A program made the translations under genes and the position numbers. Of a stretch of 64,000 nt of DNA, positions 52,782 to 62,496 are shown one piece after another. Origin of the DNA: Niveibacterium sp. SC-1 (GTDB taxonomy: Bacteria; Pseudomonadota; Gammaproteobacteria; Burkholderiales; Rhodocyclaceae); the NCBI RefSeq assembly GCF_038235435.1, contig NZ_CP151275.1, forward strand, positions 4,340,001 through 4,404,000, given 5' to 3'. The notes under the pieces were generated by a model, which worked only from the letters and a program-made list of their open reading frames with translations, did no database searches and was not told the DNA's origin. The number at the start of each line of letters is the position of its first letter. Within the stretch, counting starts at the first letter, position 1.

Positions 52782-54704
52782 TCAGAGAGGTTTGACGGAC
52801 GCTTCGATCAGCGTCGCATCGAATCTTTCGATCACTTCGCGCACGAAGGGATCGGCTTCCAGCGAGGCCACCGCGTCGGCGTGGCGTCGCTCCTTGTCAG
52901 CCTGGTGGCGTTGCGCCGGCGTCTCGCTGGCGACCGTACCGACCTCGATGGCGAGACGGATGCTGCGCCCCAGTTGCTTGCCCAGCGCTTCCTGCAGCTT
53001 GTCCTGGGTGCTGCGCAGGGCCAGCAGGGCCTTGTGCGCCGCAGGCAGGCGCAGGCGCACCGAAGCCTCGTCGATCAAGGTGAGTTCGCACTGGTGCGCG
53101 AGCTGGCGGGTAAGGCCGCCGAGGTTCATCGCGTCGACCAGGCTGTGCCAGTCGTGGGGGTCCACCGCGCTCGGCGCCACAGCGGGTACGGGCGCGTAGG
53201 CGGCAACCGGTTCAGATGTCTGAGGCGCAGGCGGACTCGCAGGTTCTGGCTCGGCGGCCGCGGACGGCGCGAAATCCATCGGCTCGGGCGCGATCGGCTC
53301 GGGTGCAACAGCGGGCTCGTCGTCCTCCCAGGGGGGCGGCGGTTCGGGTCGTTCGTCCTGGACCTCGCGGGCCGACGCCGCGACGGCGGGCGGCGTTGCA
53401 GGCTGCACGGCGATCGGCGCAGGAGACACGGCGGCCGCCGACTCAGACCGAACGGGGCTCGCCACGTTGGCAGGAGTCGGAGCGGGTGCAGACGCGACCG
53501 GCGCCGTCGCAACCGGCGCCGTCGTAGTCGGAGCGGTTGCGGTCGGGGCCGACGCGGCGGCGGGCAGCGGGCGCATGCGCGGCGCGCCACCGGAAGGCGC
53601 GGCAGCCGGACGTCCCTCGCCGCTCTCCGGCCGGAACGCGGCCAGGCGCAGCAGCGTCATCGTGAAACCGGTGTAGGGATCGGGCGCGAGGCCCAGGTCG
53701 TCCCGGCCATGGATCACGATCTGGTAGGCGAGCTGCAGGAATTCCGGATCGAAGGCCTGGGCGCGACTCACCAGCTGTTCGCGCTCGGCCGCATCGCTCA
53801 CCGCGTCAGGCGCGAACTGCACCAGGGCGAGCTTGTGGATCAGGCTGCCCAGCGCCTGCAGCGCTGCTTCGAAGGAGAGGCTCTTGGCCTGCATGGCATC
53901 GGCGACCGCCAGCATGGCCGGCAGGTCTTGCGCGGCCAGCGCGTCGATCAGCTCGAAGAGCTGGTCCTCGCCGACCGAGCCGAGCATGTCGCGCACGCCC
54001 TGCTCCAGCACCTGGCCCGCGCCATGCGCGATCGCCTGGTCCAGCAACGAGAGTGCATCGCGCATCGAGCCATTGGCGCCGCGTGCGAGGTAGCGCAGCG
54101 CGCCGGCCTCGAAGGACACCTGCTCGGCTTCGAGGATGCGCGAGAGGTGATCGACGATATGCCCCGGCGGCATCTGCTTGAGGTTGAACTGCAGGCAGCG
54201 CGAGAGCACGGTGACCGGGATCTTCTGCGGATCGGTGGTCGCCAGGATGAACTTCATGTGCGCCGGCGGCTCTTCCAGCGTCTTGAGCATGGCGTTGAAT
54301 GCATGCCCGGTGAGCTGGTGCACTTCGTCGATCATGTAGACCTTGTAGCGGCCTTGCGTGGGCGCATAGGCCGCGCGGTCCAGCAGGGCCGCCATGTCAT
54401 CGACGCCGCGGTTGCTGGCGGCGTCCATCTCCACGTAGTCGACGAAGCGGCCGGCATCGATCGCCTGGCAGGCCGAGCAAACGCCGCAGGGCGTGGCCGT
54501 GACCCCGGTCTCGCAATTGAGCGCCTTGGCCAGGATCCGCGAGATCGTGGTCTTGCCCACGCCGCGGGTGCCCGTGAAGAGCCAGGCATGGTGCAGCCGC
54601 CCCGTAGCCAGCGCATGCGAGAGCGCACGCACCACGTGGTCCTGACCCACCAGGGTCTCGAAGCTCTTGGGGCGCCATTTGCGCGCCAGCACCAGATAAC
54701 TCAT
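52782..54704 (-). CDS. dnaX: DNA polymerase III subunits tau/gamma
   Basis: Clamp-loader ATPase of 640 residues that organises the replicative polymerase. Walker A is [21 protein letters not shown] near residue 44, followed by a Cys-rich zinc module ([11 protein letters not shown]), [22 protein letters not shown] and the sensor [16 protein letters not shown]. Residues about 365-520 are a Pro/Ala-rich linker, then the tau C-terminal domain that contacts DnaB and the polymerase. I did not see an A-run slippery site for making the short gamma form. Confidence 0.97.
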   Translation of the reverse strand: MSYLVLARKWRPKSFETLVGQDHVVRALSHALATGRLHHAWLFTGTRGVGKTTISRILAKALNCETGVTATPCGVCSACQAIDAGRFVDYVEMDAASNRGVDDMAALLDRAAYAPTQGRYKVYMIDEVHQLTGHAFNAMLKTLEEPPAHMKFILATTDPQKIPVTVLSRCLQFNLKQMPPGHIVDHLSRILEAEQVSFEAGALRYLARGANGSMRDALSLLDQAIAHGAGQVLEQGVRDMLGSVGEDQLFELIDALAAQDLPAMLAVADAMQAKSLSFEAALQALGSLIHKLALVQFAPDAVSDAAEREQLVSRAQAFDPEFLQLAYQIVIHGRDDLGLAPDPYTGFTMTLLRLAAFRPESGEGRPAAAPSGGAPRMRPLPAAASAPTATAPTTTAPVATAPVASAPAPTPANVASPVRSESAAAVSPAPIAVQPATPPAVAASAREVQDERPEPPPPWEDDEPAVAPEPIAPEPMDFAPSAAAEPEPASPPAPQTSEPVAAYAPVPAVAPSAVDPHDWHSLVDAMNLGGLTRQLAHQCELTLIDEASVRLRLPAAHKALLALRSTQDKLQEALGKQLGRSIRLAIEVGTVASETPAQRHQADKERRHADAVASLEADPFVREVIERFDATLIEASVKPL

Positions 54705-54907
54705 AGGGGCGGAATTCTAGCGTGGAATGACCCACTGGCCGGCGACGGCCGCCAGGCCAATGCCGGCGCGGACGCCACACCGCCACGATGAAGCCGCCGG
54801 CCGCGATAGAACGCCTCTATCGAAGTCTTGAAGAGGAACGATTGGACCGCGGCAGTCCGGGGCCCTTAAGGTGGATCCATTCAGAGAAACCACCCGCGAG
54901 CCCCACC

Positions 54908-55006
54908 ATGAGCACTGTGATCCGCAACGTCCGCGCCGCCCCTATCCAGCGAGCCGTCGGCCTTTCCATCGTCGCCCTCGGGGCAGCGGTATTGCTCGGA
55001 CTCTGA
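54908..55006 (+). CDS. Small single-span membrane protein, hypothetical
   Basis: Possible 32-residue protein: a short basic N-terminus (RNVRAAPIQR) followed by a ~16-residue hydrophobic helix (AVGLSIVALGAAVLLGL) to the stop. It lies alone between divergent dnaX and a convergent lipoprotein gene. There is no strong ribosome-binding site (GAGCC upstream). It fits the pattern of small stress-induced membrane proteins, but no family is recognised. Confidence 0.4.
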   Translation: MSTVIRNVRAAPIQRAVGLSIVALGAAVLLGL

Positions 55007-55035
55007 ACCCGCCCCTGGCGCGAACCGCGCCCCGC

Positions 55036-55515
55036 TCAGGGCTCGCTCGGGACCAGCGACTGGACGATCTTATCGGCGTGTTGCTCGATCAGGCCGCGGA
55101 TCGAGCCGATCGACGAAGCGTCCTGCGAGGTTACGAAGAACTCCGAGGTCACTTCTCCGGTCAGCGCGTCCTTGAGCACCACACGGCTCTGGAGCTTGTC
55201 CTTGCCGGCGAAGGCACCGAACAAGGCGCGCTTTGCCGGCGGGCGCATGGAATAGGTGACCAGCACGACTTCAAGGCTGCGGGGCGCCTGCGGATCCGCC
55301 GTGACGATGCCAGCGCCGGCCAGCCGTTGCCCCAGGCGCTGGCGATAGATATCAGCGCCCTCTTCCGAGGCGCTCTTGCTGACATCGATTTTGAGCGTCA
55401 GCCGCGAGCCCGGCGCGAGGACTTGGGCCTCCTTGGGCGCCGTACTGCGGTTGCTTGCGCACCCGGCCGCGAAGGCAAGCACGGCGAGACACGAAACAAA
55501 CAGTCTTAACTTCAT
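55036..55515 (-). CDS. Outer-envelope lipoprotein, DUF4410-like
   Basis: Lipoprotein of 159 residues. The lipobox is FAAGC with the lipidated cysteine C19. The body (LAPGSRLTLKIDVSK, IYRQRLGQRLAGAGIV, LEVVLVTYSMRPPAKRALFGAFAGKDKL) resembles DUF4410 periplasmic proteins. GGAGGAG lies upstream of the ATG at 55515. The frame is open further upstream into sequence antisense to nothing useful, so that extension was rejected. Function unknown; compare the exported protein at 38227-38748. Confidence 0.8.
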   Translation of the reverse strand: MKLRLFVSCLAVLAFAAGCASNRSTAPKEAQVLAPGSRLTLKIDVSKSASEEGADIYRQRLGQRLAGAGIVTADPQAPRSLEVVLVTYSMRPPAKRALFGAFAGKDKLQSRVVLKDALTGEVTSEFFVTSQDASSIGSIRGLIEQHADKIVQSLVPSEP

Positions 55516-55660
55516 TCGCGAAACTCCTCCCTGTTTTTTTGTGTGGCGCGACCGGATCGGAGCTCCGATCCGGCGCGCGACTGTAGGGAAGGGGCTGCTT
55601 ACTGGCTTGATACGAAATGCGGTGCGCGCGGCCAGATCGAGGCGGCGCCGCGCTCGATCC

Positions 55661-56590
55661 TCAGCCCGGAACGACCTGCGCTTCGGCCGCGATCCGCGCC
55701 ACTTCCTCCGGCGTCGGCGGCGAGGCGCCCGGTCCCAGGCAGGCTGCGGCGCCGGCGGCGATGGCCCAGCGCAGATGCTCTTCCGGCGGCAGTGCCGCGC
55801 GCTGCATGTGGCTGTGCATGAAGCCGCCGATGAAGGCATCCCCCGCGCCCACGGTGTCGACCACAGTGATCTTCGGCGGGCGGGCGTGCCATTGCTGCTC
55901 CCCAATCAAGAGGCTTGCACCCTCCCCGCCACGGGTGACGAGAATTTGCGCGGCGGGATTGAAGCCGCGCAGGCGAGCCAGCGCCGCGCCCTGGTCCTCG
56001 GTGCGAAATAGCCCGCAGAGGTCTTCGTCCGACACCTTGATTACGTCTGCCAGCCGCGCCATGCGTTCGAGCATCGGGTCGTAGCGCGCGTCCATCGCGA
56101 TGCGGAAGTTGGGGTCGTAGTAGATCCGCGCGCCGGCGGCCTTGAGTTGCTCGGCCGCGCCGGCCAGCCTCCCGGCCACCGGTGGCCGGGCAAGCGCGAT
56201 GCCGCCTACCAGCGCGCTGCGCACACCAGACATCCAGCCCTGCGGCAGTGCGGTCGGGTCGAAGTGCAGGTCGGCGCTGTCGTCGCCGACAAAGAAGTAC
56301 TTCGGTGGATGCAGGGAATGCACGATCGCCAGCAGCGGCGCGTGGGCGTTGCGCTGGAGGAAGCGCATGTCGAGCCCCGCGGCCTCCGTGGCGCGAGCGA
56401 GCGCGTTGCCGAAAGTGTCCTCGCTTACCGCACCGGCGAAGGCGCTGGACACGCCCAGGCGCGCCATCACGCGGGCCACGTTCCAGGGCGCGCCGCCGAC
56501 GCGGCTGACCCATTGTTCCTCGCCCTGGGTGATCAGGTCGGTCAGCGCCTCGCCTAGCGAGACAAACTGCGGAAGGGGAGCCGCGCTCAT
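55661..56590 (-). CDS. PfkB-family sugar kinase, probable fructokinase
   Basis: Ribokinase-fold kinase of 309 residues. The N-terminal FVSLGEALTDL and GGAPWNVARVMARLG, and the catalytic VVDTVGAGDAFIGGF near residue 250, are the PfkB signatures. The best fit is fructokinase (ATP plus fructose to fructose 6-phosphate). The start at 56590 lies just downstream of the stop of the AGE-family isomerase gene, so the pair is translationally linked: the isomerase would supply fructose from mannose. Confidence 0.87.
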   Translation of the reverse strand: MSAAPLPQFVSLGEALTDLITQGEEQWVSRVGGAPWNVARVMARLGVSSAFAGAVSEDTFGNALARATEAAGLDMRFLQRNAHAPLLAIVHSLHPPKYFFVGDDSADLHFDPTALPQGWMSGVRSALVGGIALARPPVAGRLAGAAEQLKAAGARIYYDPNFRIAMDARYDPMLERMARLADVIKVSDEDLCGLFRTEDQGAALARLRGFNPAAQILVTRGGEGASLLIGEQQWHARPPKITVVDTVGAGDAFIGGFMHSHMQRAALPPEEHLRWAIAAGAAACLGPGASPPTPEEVARIAAEAQVVPG

Positions 56591-56591
56591 C

Positions 56592-57824
56592 TCAGGCCCC
56601 CATCGCGGCGAGCACGTCGTAGCAGGCGCCCATGGTGTGGTAGTCCGTCTTGCCGGCCGGGCTTTTCTCGTCGCTGATCTTGCGGTTGTCCGGCGTGAGG
56701 ATGCGGTACCAGGCGCCGTACCGGTGGTCGACGAAGTGTTCCCAGCTGTAGGCCCAGATACGCTCGTACCAGTCCCAGTAGCGGGCTTCGCCGGTGCGCA
56801 GCGCCAGGCGCGCGGCAGTGGCGAGGCTCTCGGCCTGGACCCAGAAGTACTTGTCGGCATCGCAGACGCTGCTATCGGGTGCGAAGCCGTAGACCAGGCC
56901 GCCATGCTGCTCGTCCCAGGCGCGCTGCATCGCGATGTCGAAGAGTTCGCGGGCGCGAGGCAGGTATTCGGGGCGCGGGCGATGGCCGTCGAGGATGAGG
57001 ATCAGCTTCGCCCATTCGGTGAGGTGGCCGGGCTGGTAGCCCCAGGGACGGAAGATATTGGTCTTGTCGTCCTTGTTGTAGTCCCAGTCCACCGACCAGT
57101 CGGCCTTGTAGTGCTCCCACATCAGGTTGTCGGCGAGCGCGGCCTGGCGCCAGGCGATGTTGCGGGCGATGGTCTCGGCGCGGTCCAGATACACGGTTTC
57201 GCCAGTGGCTTCGAAGGCCGCGAGCATGGCTTCGCAGCTGTGCATGTTGGCGTTCTGGCCGCGATAGGACAGGACCTTCCAGTCGGCCGTAGCCTCGTCG
57301 GCATAGAGCCCGTATTGCGGCTCCCAGAAGCGGTCTTCCATCAGCTTGAAGGTCTCGGCCAAGCCCGCGCGCGCCTCTTCGATGCCGGCCATCAAGGCAT
57401 GGGCGTGGGCGAGCAGGACGAAGGCGAGGCCGTAGCAGTGGTTGGTCGCATCCAGCACGGTCTTCTGCCCACCCTCCCAGCGCAGCAGCCAGGCGTAGCC
57501 GCCGGTGACCGGGTCGCGATGCACCTCGCGCAGGAAGCGCAGGCCGTGGCGCGCCATTTCCTGGTGCTTCGCGTCGCCGAAGCGGCGGTAGGCCATCGCG
57601 TAGTTGAAGACGAAGCGGGTGCTGCTCACCAGGTGGCGGCTGGTAGCGTCGTAGATCGTGCCGTCATCGCGGAAGAAGTGGCGGAAGCCGCCCGAGGGAT
57701 CGAGCGCATTGGGCGCGTAGAAGCCCAGGGTGTCCCGGACGTGGCCGAGCAGGAAGGCCGGGGAACGGAAGTCGGGCTCAGGGCTGGCGGGCAAACGGGG
57801 CGAGGACGGCATGGAGGGCGGCAT
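56592..57824 (-). CDS. AGE-family sugar isomerase/epimerase, probable D-mannose isomerase
   Basis: Alpha/alpha-barrel enzyme of 410 residues of the N-acylglucosamine 2-epimerase superfamily, closest in style to YihS/mannose isomerases. Active-site-like segments: DATNHCYGLAF, RGQNANMHSCEA, GYQPGHLTEWAKLI and a C-terminal KTDYHTMGACYD. These give the several conserved His residues expected. With the downstream fructokinase it would turn mannose into fructose 6-phosphate. A cellobiose epimerase reading is possible but less likely beside a fructokinase. The first 12 residues could be trimmed by an internal ATG. Confidence 0.82.
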   Translation of the reverse strand: MPPSMPSSPRLPASPEPDFRSPAFLLGHVRDTLGFYAPNALDPSGGFRHFFRDDGTIYDATSRHLVSSTRFVFNYAMAYRRFGDAKHQEMARHGLRFLREVHRDPVTGGYAWLLRWEGGQKTVLDATNHCYGLAFVLLAHAHALMAGIEEARAGLAETFKLMEDRFWEPQYGLYADEATADWKVLSYRGQNANMHSCEAMLAAFEATGETVYLDRAETIARNIAWRQAALADNLMWEHYKADWSVDWDYNKDDKTNIFRPWGYQPGHLTEWAKLILILDGHRPRPEYLPRARELFDIAMQRAWDEQHGGLVYGFAPDSSVCDADKYFWVQAESLATAARLALRTGEARYWDWYERIWAYSWEHFVDHRYGAWYRILTPDNRKISDEKSPAGKTDYHTMGACYDVLAAMGA

Positions 57825-57996
57825 GGATGAGGCTCCGGAGTCGGATGGGCGATCTGGCGCGCAGACTAGGAAGCGGATTTTGTTTAGTCAACAAACGGAA
57901 CAAGAATCCGGCGCGCGCTTGCGATCCAGCGCAAAACCGCGTCGTTGCGGGGCCGGGTAGAATCCCGGCTTTCGTTTTCCGCCCGGGAATTCCGAC

Positions 57997-58563
57997 GTGA
58001 GCATCAAGTCCGACCATTGGATCCGCCGCATGGCGGAACAGCACGGCATGATCGAACCCTTTGCGCCGGAGCTGGTTCGCCAGGCCAACGGCCAGAAGAT
58101 CGTTTCCTATGGCACTTCGAGCTACGGCTACGACGTGCGCGTGGCGAACGAATTCAAGGTGTTCACCAACATCAATTCGACGATCGTCGACCCCAAGGCC
58201 TTCGACGACAAGACCTTCGTCGATTTCACCGGCGACTACTGCATCATCCCGCCGAACTCCTTCGCCCTGGCGCGCACGGTCGAGTACTTCCGCATCCCGC
58301 GCTCGGTGCTGACGGTGTGCCTGGGCAAGAGCACCTACGCGCGCTGCGGCATCATCGTGAACGTCACGCCGCTGGAACCCGAATGGGAAGGCCACGTGAC
58401 CCTGGAGTTCTCCAACACCACGCCCCTGCCCGCCAAGATCTACGCCAACGAAGGCGTCGCGCAGATGCTCTTCTTCGAGTCCGACGAGATCTGCGGCACC
58501 TCGTACAAGGACCGCGGCGGCAAGTACCTGGGCCAGACCGGCGTGACCCTGCCCAAGATCTGA
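57997..58563 (+). CDS. dcd: dCTP deaminase
   Basis: Enzyme of 188 residues that deaminates dCTP to dUTP for thymidylate synthesis. Family blocks: [69 protein letters not shown] and the C-terminal [14 protein letters not shown]. The Glu in EPEWEGH is the expected catalytic residue. The start is GTG. A -10-like TAGAAT lies at 57958-57963 without a clear -35. Confidence 0.97.
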   Translation: MSIKSDHWIRRMAEQHGMIEPFAPELVRQANGQKIVSYGTSSYGYDVRVANEFKVFTNINSTIVDPKAFDDKTFVDFTGDYCIIPPNSFALARTVEYFRIPRSVLTVCLGKSTYARCGIIVNVTPLEPEWEGHVTLEFSNTTPLPAKIYANEGVAQMLFFESDEICGTSYKDRGGKYLGQTGVTLPKI

Positions 58564-58662
58564 GCGCCCGCGGAGCGCAGCGCGTCGCGGAATCCCGCGG
58601 CGCGGCGCTGGTCTACCCCCGGGGCACGGCCTTTGGCGCCGGCGACCAATCGGAGGGACACC

Positions 58663-59184
58663 ATGAGCCGGACCCGACTCTTCGCAGCAGCCCTCTGCCT
58701 TCTGCTCGGCGCCTGCGCAAGCACGCCGCAGGTGGCCAACCGCGAATGCCCGGCCATCGAGGCCTACGTCCAGGGCTACCGCGACGCCGCCAGCGGGCTC
58801 GCTTCGGCGCAGCTCGCCCATGACCAGACCGTCTGCGCCGCGCGCGGCGCGGTCATTGACGCCGACGCCTACGCGCTGGGGCGCCAGGCCGCGATCCAGG
58901 ACGTATGCCCGCAGTACGTTAAGGGCATGCCCGACGGGGCAGGCTGCCCGAACTCGATGCCGCAGATCGACCCAATCTCGGCTTCGGGCAAGATCCTCGA
59001 CCAGCGCTACACGGTGGACAAGGCCGCCGCCGAAGTCAGGCGTCTGCAAGCTGCCGTGGATGCGAGCCAAGGGGAACAGCACGCCGAGCTCGCGCTCCAG
59101 TTGCGCGACGCCCAGTTGCGACACTGGTGGGCCCGCGACACGCTGGATCGCATGTACTGGCTGCTCCAGAGCGGCCTCTTCTAG
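58663..59184 (+). CDS. Lipoprotein, DUF2799-like, first of a tandem pair
   Basis: Lipoprotein of 173 residues with lipobox LLGAC (Cys near residue 18). The mature part has the DUF2799-type run of G-Y-R-D-A-A-S-G-L, C-A-A-R-G and Y-A-L-G-R-Q-A-A, then a Cys-rich loop (VCPQYV...GCPN) and a C-terminal coiled helix ending LQSGLF. GGAGGG precedes the ATG at 58663. The next gene is a close paralogue in the same orientation. Function unknown. Confidence 0.82.
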   Translation: MSRTRLFAAALCLLLGACASTPQVANRECPAIEAYVQGYRDAASGLASAQLAHDQTVCAARGAVIDADAYALGRQAAIQDVCPQYVKGMPDGAGCPNSMPQIDPISASGKILDQRYTVDKAAAEVRRLQAAVDASQGEQHAELALQLRDAQLRHWWARDTLDRMYWLLQSGLF

Positions 59185-59215
59185 CCCGACACCAACCCGA
59201 GGACAGGAACAACCC

Positions 59216-59740
59216 ATGCACCGCACGCGACTCTTCGCCGCCACGCTTTGCCTCGCCCTGAGCGCCTGCGCCACCACCAGCCAGGTCGAACGCCGCGCCT
59301 GCCAAGCCGGCGATGCCTACACCCAGGGCTACAAGGACGCCGCCAACGGCCTCCCCTCCGCCCAACTGGCCCAGGACCAGACCCGCTGCGCGGCCCAGGG
59401 CATCGCGATCGACGCGAATGCCTACGCCCAAGGACGCCAGGCCGCGATGCGCGACATCTGCCCGCACGCCAACGGGCTGCCGGAAGGCGCGGGCTGTCCC
59501 AACAGCATGCCGCTCATCGATCCGATCTCGGCCGACAGCAAGATCATCGACCAGCGCTACGCCATGGATAAGGCAAACGCCGAAGTCCGCCGCCTGCAAA
59601 CCGCGCTGGACGCGGCCGAAGGCGAGCGCCGCGCGGAACTCGCGCCGCTGCTGCGCGACGCCCAGCTGCACGCCTGGTGGGCCAAGGAAACCCTCGACCG
59701 CATGGAGTGGCTGATCCGTCGCCCGGGCATCGCCTTCTGA
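59216..59740 (+). CDS. Lipoprotein, DUF2799-like, second of a tandem pair
   Basis: Lipoprotein of 174 residues, paralogous to the gene before it: the same lipobox position (LSAC), then AYTQGYKDAANGLPSAQLAQDQTRCAAQG, YAQGRQAAMRDICP, GCPNSMPLIDPISADSKI and AEVRRLQTALDAAEGE align throughout. The two are 31 bases apart, with AGGAAC before the second ATG. A tandem duplication is the simplest origin. Function unknown. Confidence 0.82.
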   Translation: MHRTRLFAATLCLALSACATTSQVERRACQAGDAYTQGYKDAANGLPSAQLAQDQTRCAAQGIAIDANAYAQGRQAAMRDICPHANGLPEGAGCPNSMPLIDPISADSKIIDQRYAMDKANAEVRRLQTALDAAEGERRAELAPLLRDAQLHAWWAKETLDRMEWLIRRPGIAF

Positions 59741-59941
59741 GGCCCACCGGAGAGCCCATCCGGGGCCGCGCGGCGCGGCCCCGCCGCCCTTGCCCCGACG
59801 CGCTCCGCAATTCCCCGGCGACGCTACTACAGTCGTCGCCTGTCGCTGCTATCATGCGCCGCTTTCCGATGGGGAAGCGCCTCCAGCGCCAGCCACACAA
59901 CTCCACCTTTTTCCGTCATTCAGCTTCAGGGAGTCGGCGCG

Positions 59942-62191
59942 ATGCGCTTTCAGTTTCCTATCATCATCATCGACGAAGACTTCCGCTCCGAGAACGCCTC
60001 GGGGCTCGGCATCCGCGCGCTGGCCGCTGCGATCGAAGCCGAGGGCATGGAAGTGCTGGGCGTCACCAGCTACGGTGACCTGACTTCCTTCGCGCAACAG
60101 CAAAGCCGCGGCTCGGGCTTCATCCTCTCGATCGACGACGAGGAGCTCACTTCCGACGAAGCCGAGGAGACCATCGCCGAGCTGCGCGCCTTCGTCACCG
60201 AGATCCGCGCCCGCAACGCCGACATCCCGATCTTCCTGCACGGCGAGACGCGCACCAGCCGCCACATTCCCAACGATGTGCTGCGCGAGCTGCACGGCTT
60301 CATCCACATGTTCGAGGACACGCCGGAATTCATCGCGCGCTACGTGGTGCGCGAAGCCAAGGCCTACCTCGACTCGCTGCCGCCGCCCTTCTTCCGCGCG
60401 CTGACCCACTACGCGGCTGACGGTTCGTACTCCTGGCACTGCCCCGGCCACTCCGGCGGCGTCGCCTTCCTCAAGAGCCCGGTCGGCCGGATGTTCCACC
60501 AGTTCTTCGGCGAGAACATGCTGCGCGCCGACGTGTGCAACGCGGTGGACGAACTCGGCCAGCTGCTCGACCACACCGGTCCCGTGGCAGCCTCCGAGCG
60601 CAACGCCGCGCGCATCTTCAATTCCGACCACCTGTTCTTCGTCACCAACGGCACCTCCACCTCGAACAAGATCGTGTGGAACTCGACCGTGGCGCCGGGC
60701 GACGTGGTGGTGGTGGACCGCAACTGCCACAAGTCAATCCTGCACTCGATCATCATGACCGGCGCGATCCCGGTCTTCCTGATGCCCACGCGCAACCACT
60801 TCGGCATCATCGGCCCGATCCCGAAGAGCGAGTTTGCCTGGGAGAACATCAAGAAGAAGATCGAACGCAATCCCTTCGCCACCGACAAGGACACCAAGCC
60901 GCGCGTGCTCACGATCACCCAGAGCACTTATGACGGCGTGCTGTACAACGTCGAAGAGATCAAGGACGAGCTCGACGGCAAGATCGACACCCTGCACTTC
61001 GACGAGGCCTGGCTGCCGCACGCAGCCTTCCACGACTTTTACGGCGACTACCACGCGATCGGCGCCGACCGCGAGCGCTGCAAGGAGTCGATGGTCTTCT
61101 CGACCCAGTCCACCCACAAGCTGCTCGCCGGCCTGTCGCAGGCCTCGCAGATCCTGGTGCAGGACTCGCAGACCCGCCAGCTCGACAAGCACACCTTCAA
61201 CGAGGCGTACCTGATGCATACCTCGACCTCGCCGCAGTACGCGATCATCGCGAGCTGCGACGTGGCCGCGGCGATGATGGAGCCGCCCGGCGGCACCGCG
61301 CTGGTCGAGGAATCGATCGCCGAGGCGCTGGACTTCCGCCGCGCCATGCGCAAGGTGGACGAGGAATGGGGTGCCGACTGGTGGTTCAAGGTCTGGGGCC
61401 CGGACTACCTCTCCGAGGACGGGCTGGCCGAGCGCGAGGAATGGACGCTCAAGGCCGGCGAGCGCTGGCACGGCTTCGGCGAGCTCGCCGAAGGCTTCAA
61501 CATGCTCGACCCGATCAAGGCCACGATCATCACCCCGGGCCTGGACGTGGACGGCGACTTCGCCGACTCGGGCATCCCCGCCGGCGTGCTCACCCGCTAC
61601 CTCGCCGAGCACGGCATCATCGTCGAGAAGACCGGGCTCTACTCCTTCTTCATCATGTTCACCATCGGCATCACCAAGGGCCGCTGGAACACGCTGGTGA
61701 CCGAGCTGCAGCAGTTCAAGGACGACTACGACCAGAACCAGCCGCTGTGGCGCGTGATGCCGGAATTCATCGCCAAGCATCCGCGCTACGAGAAGGTCGG
61801 CCTCAAGGACCTGTGCAACCAGATCCACGGCTTCTACAAGGCCAAGGACGTGGCGCGCCTGACCACCGAGATGTACCTCTCGGAGATGGTGCCGGCGATG
61901 CGGCCGACCGACGCCTGGTCGATGATGGCGCACCGCAAGATCGAGCGCGTCGCGATCGACGAACTCGAAGGCCGCGTCACCGCGATGCTGGTCACGCCCT
62001 ACCCGCCGGGCATCCCGCTGCTGATCCCCGGCGAGCGCTTCAACGCCACCATCGTCAGCTACCTGCGCTTCGTGCGGGAGTTCAACGAGCGCTTCCCCGG
62101 CTTTGAAACCGATGTGCACGGCCTGGTTGCCGAGCCGGGCGAGAACGGCAAGGTCTACTACGTGGATTGCGTGAAGCCCGAAGAGATCTGA
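59942..62191 (+). CDS. Arginine/lysine/ornithine decarboxylase, large PLP type
   Basis: Fold III PLP decarboxylase of 749 residues, similar in length to AdiA, LdcI and SpeF. An N-terminal Rossmann-like wing (about 1-130) is followed by PLP-binding segments WHCPGHSGG, FFVTNGTSTSNK, VVDRNCHKS and HFDEAWL. The Schiff-base lysine is K393 in STQSTHKLLAGLSQ. The C-terminal domain with YPPGIPLLIPGE is intact. I cannot decide arginine versus lysine versus ornithine from sequence alone. It is single, without an antiporter nearby, which suggests a polyamine-synthesis or housekeeping role rather than an acid-resistance pair. A hairpin terminator follows. Confidence 0.92.
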   Translation: MRFQFPIIIIDEDFRSENASGLGIRALAAAIEAEGMEVLGVTSYGDLTSFAQQQSRGSGFILSIDDEELTSDEAEETIAELRAFVTEIRARNADIPIFLHGETRTSRHIPNDVLRELHGFIHMFEDTPEFIARYVVREAKAYLDSLPPPFFRALTHYAADGSYSWHCPGHSGGVAFLKSPVGRMFHQFFGENMLRADVCNAVDELGQLLDHTGPVAASERNAARIFNSDHLFFVTNGTSTSNKIVWNSTVAPGDVVVVDRNCHKSILHSIIMTGAIPVFLMPTRNHFGIIGPIPKSEFAWENIKKKIERNPFATDKDTKPRVLTITQSTYDGVLYNVEEIKDELDGKIDTLHFDEAWLPHAAFHDFYGDYHAIGADRERCKESMVFSTQSTHKLLAGLSQASQILVQDSQTRQLDKHTFNEAYLMHTSTSPQYAIIASCDVAAAMMEPPGGTALVEESIAEALDFRRAMRKVDEEWGADWWFKVWGPDYLSEDGLAEREEWTLKAGERWHGFGELAEGFNMLDPIKATIITPGLDVDGDFADSGIPAGVLTRYLAEHGIIVEKTGLYSFFIMFTIGITKGRWNTLVTELQQFKDDYDQNQPLWRVMPEFIAKHPRYEKVGLKDLCNQIHGFYKAKDVARLTTEMYLSEMVPAMRPTDAWSMMAHRKIERVAIDELEGRVTAMLVTPYPPGIPLLIPGERFNATIVSYLRFVREFNERFPGFETDVHGLVAEPGENGKVYYVDCVKPEEI

Positions 62192-62219
62192 GTCGTCGCA
62201 GCACACAACGCCTCAGCAG

Positions 62220-62246
62220 AAAGGGCCGGTCAATGACCGGCCCTTT
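62220..62246 (+). terminator. Intrinsic terminator after the decarboxylase gene
   Basis: A 10-bp stem (62220-62229 with 62237-62246) has a short loop, with T's running to 62248. It ends the decarboxylase transcript and could also stop leftward reading from the esterase region. Confidence 0.9.
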
Positions 62247-62284
62247 TTGTTTGCGCCGCTTCCAGCAACTACCGCCGCAGACGC

Positions 62285-62479
62285 TCAGGGCTTGCGCTCG
62301 GGTGTGTGTGCCGAGAGGAAGACCCAGATCGCCTCGGCCGCATCGAAGTCCTCGTTGCTGAAGCCCAGGCGCACCGTGAGCTCGGCACGCTCGACACTGT
62401 TGCCGCCTTCACGCGGCCAGCCGTGGCCTGCGTGGTCCATCACATAGGCGCGGAAGGCTGCGCCGTCGTGTCCGGACGA
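62285..62479 (-). pseudogene. C-terminal remnant of an LpqC/PHB depolymerase-like esterase
   Basis: On the minus strand 64 codons are open between an in-frame TGA (62480-62482) and the stop at 62285. Their translation, with AYVMDHAGHGWP and LGFSNEDFDAAEAIWVFL, closely matches the last 60 residues of the esterase gene at 63014-64000 (AYVMDHAGHGWP, LGFRNQDIDAADEVWNFL). The catalytic His block is kept, but there is no start or catalytic Ser part. It is the tail of a lost tandem copy. Confidence 0.75.
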
Positions 62480-62496
62480 TCACGCACGCCGCTCCC

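Noticed and set aside
52782..54704. Programmed frameshift site in dnaX
   Set aside because: No A-rich slippery heptamer is visible in the coding strand, so only the full-length tau product is supported.
54705..54907. 4.5S signal-recognition RNA gene, often found near dnaX
   Set aside because: I looked for the conserved GGTCAGGTCCGGAAGGA core on both strands and did not see it.
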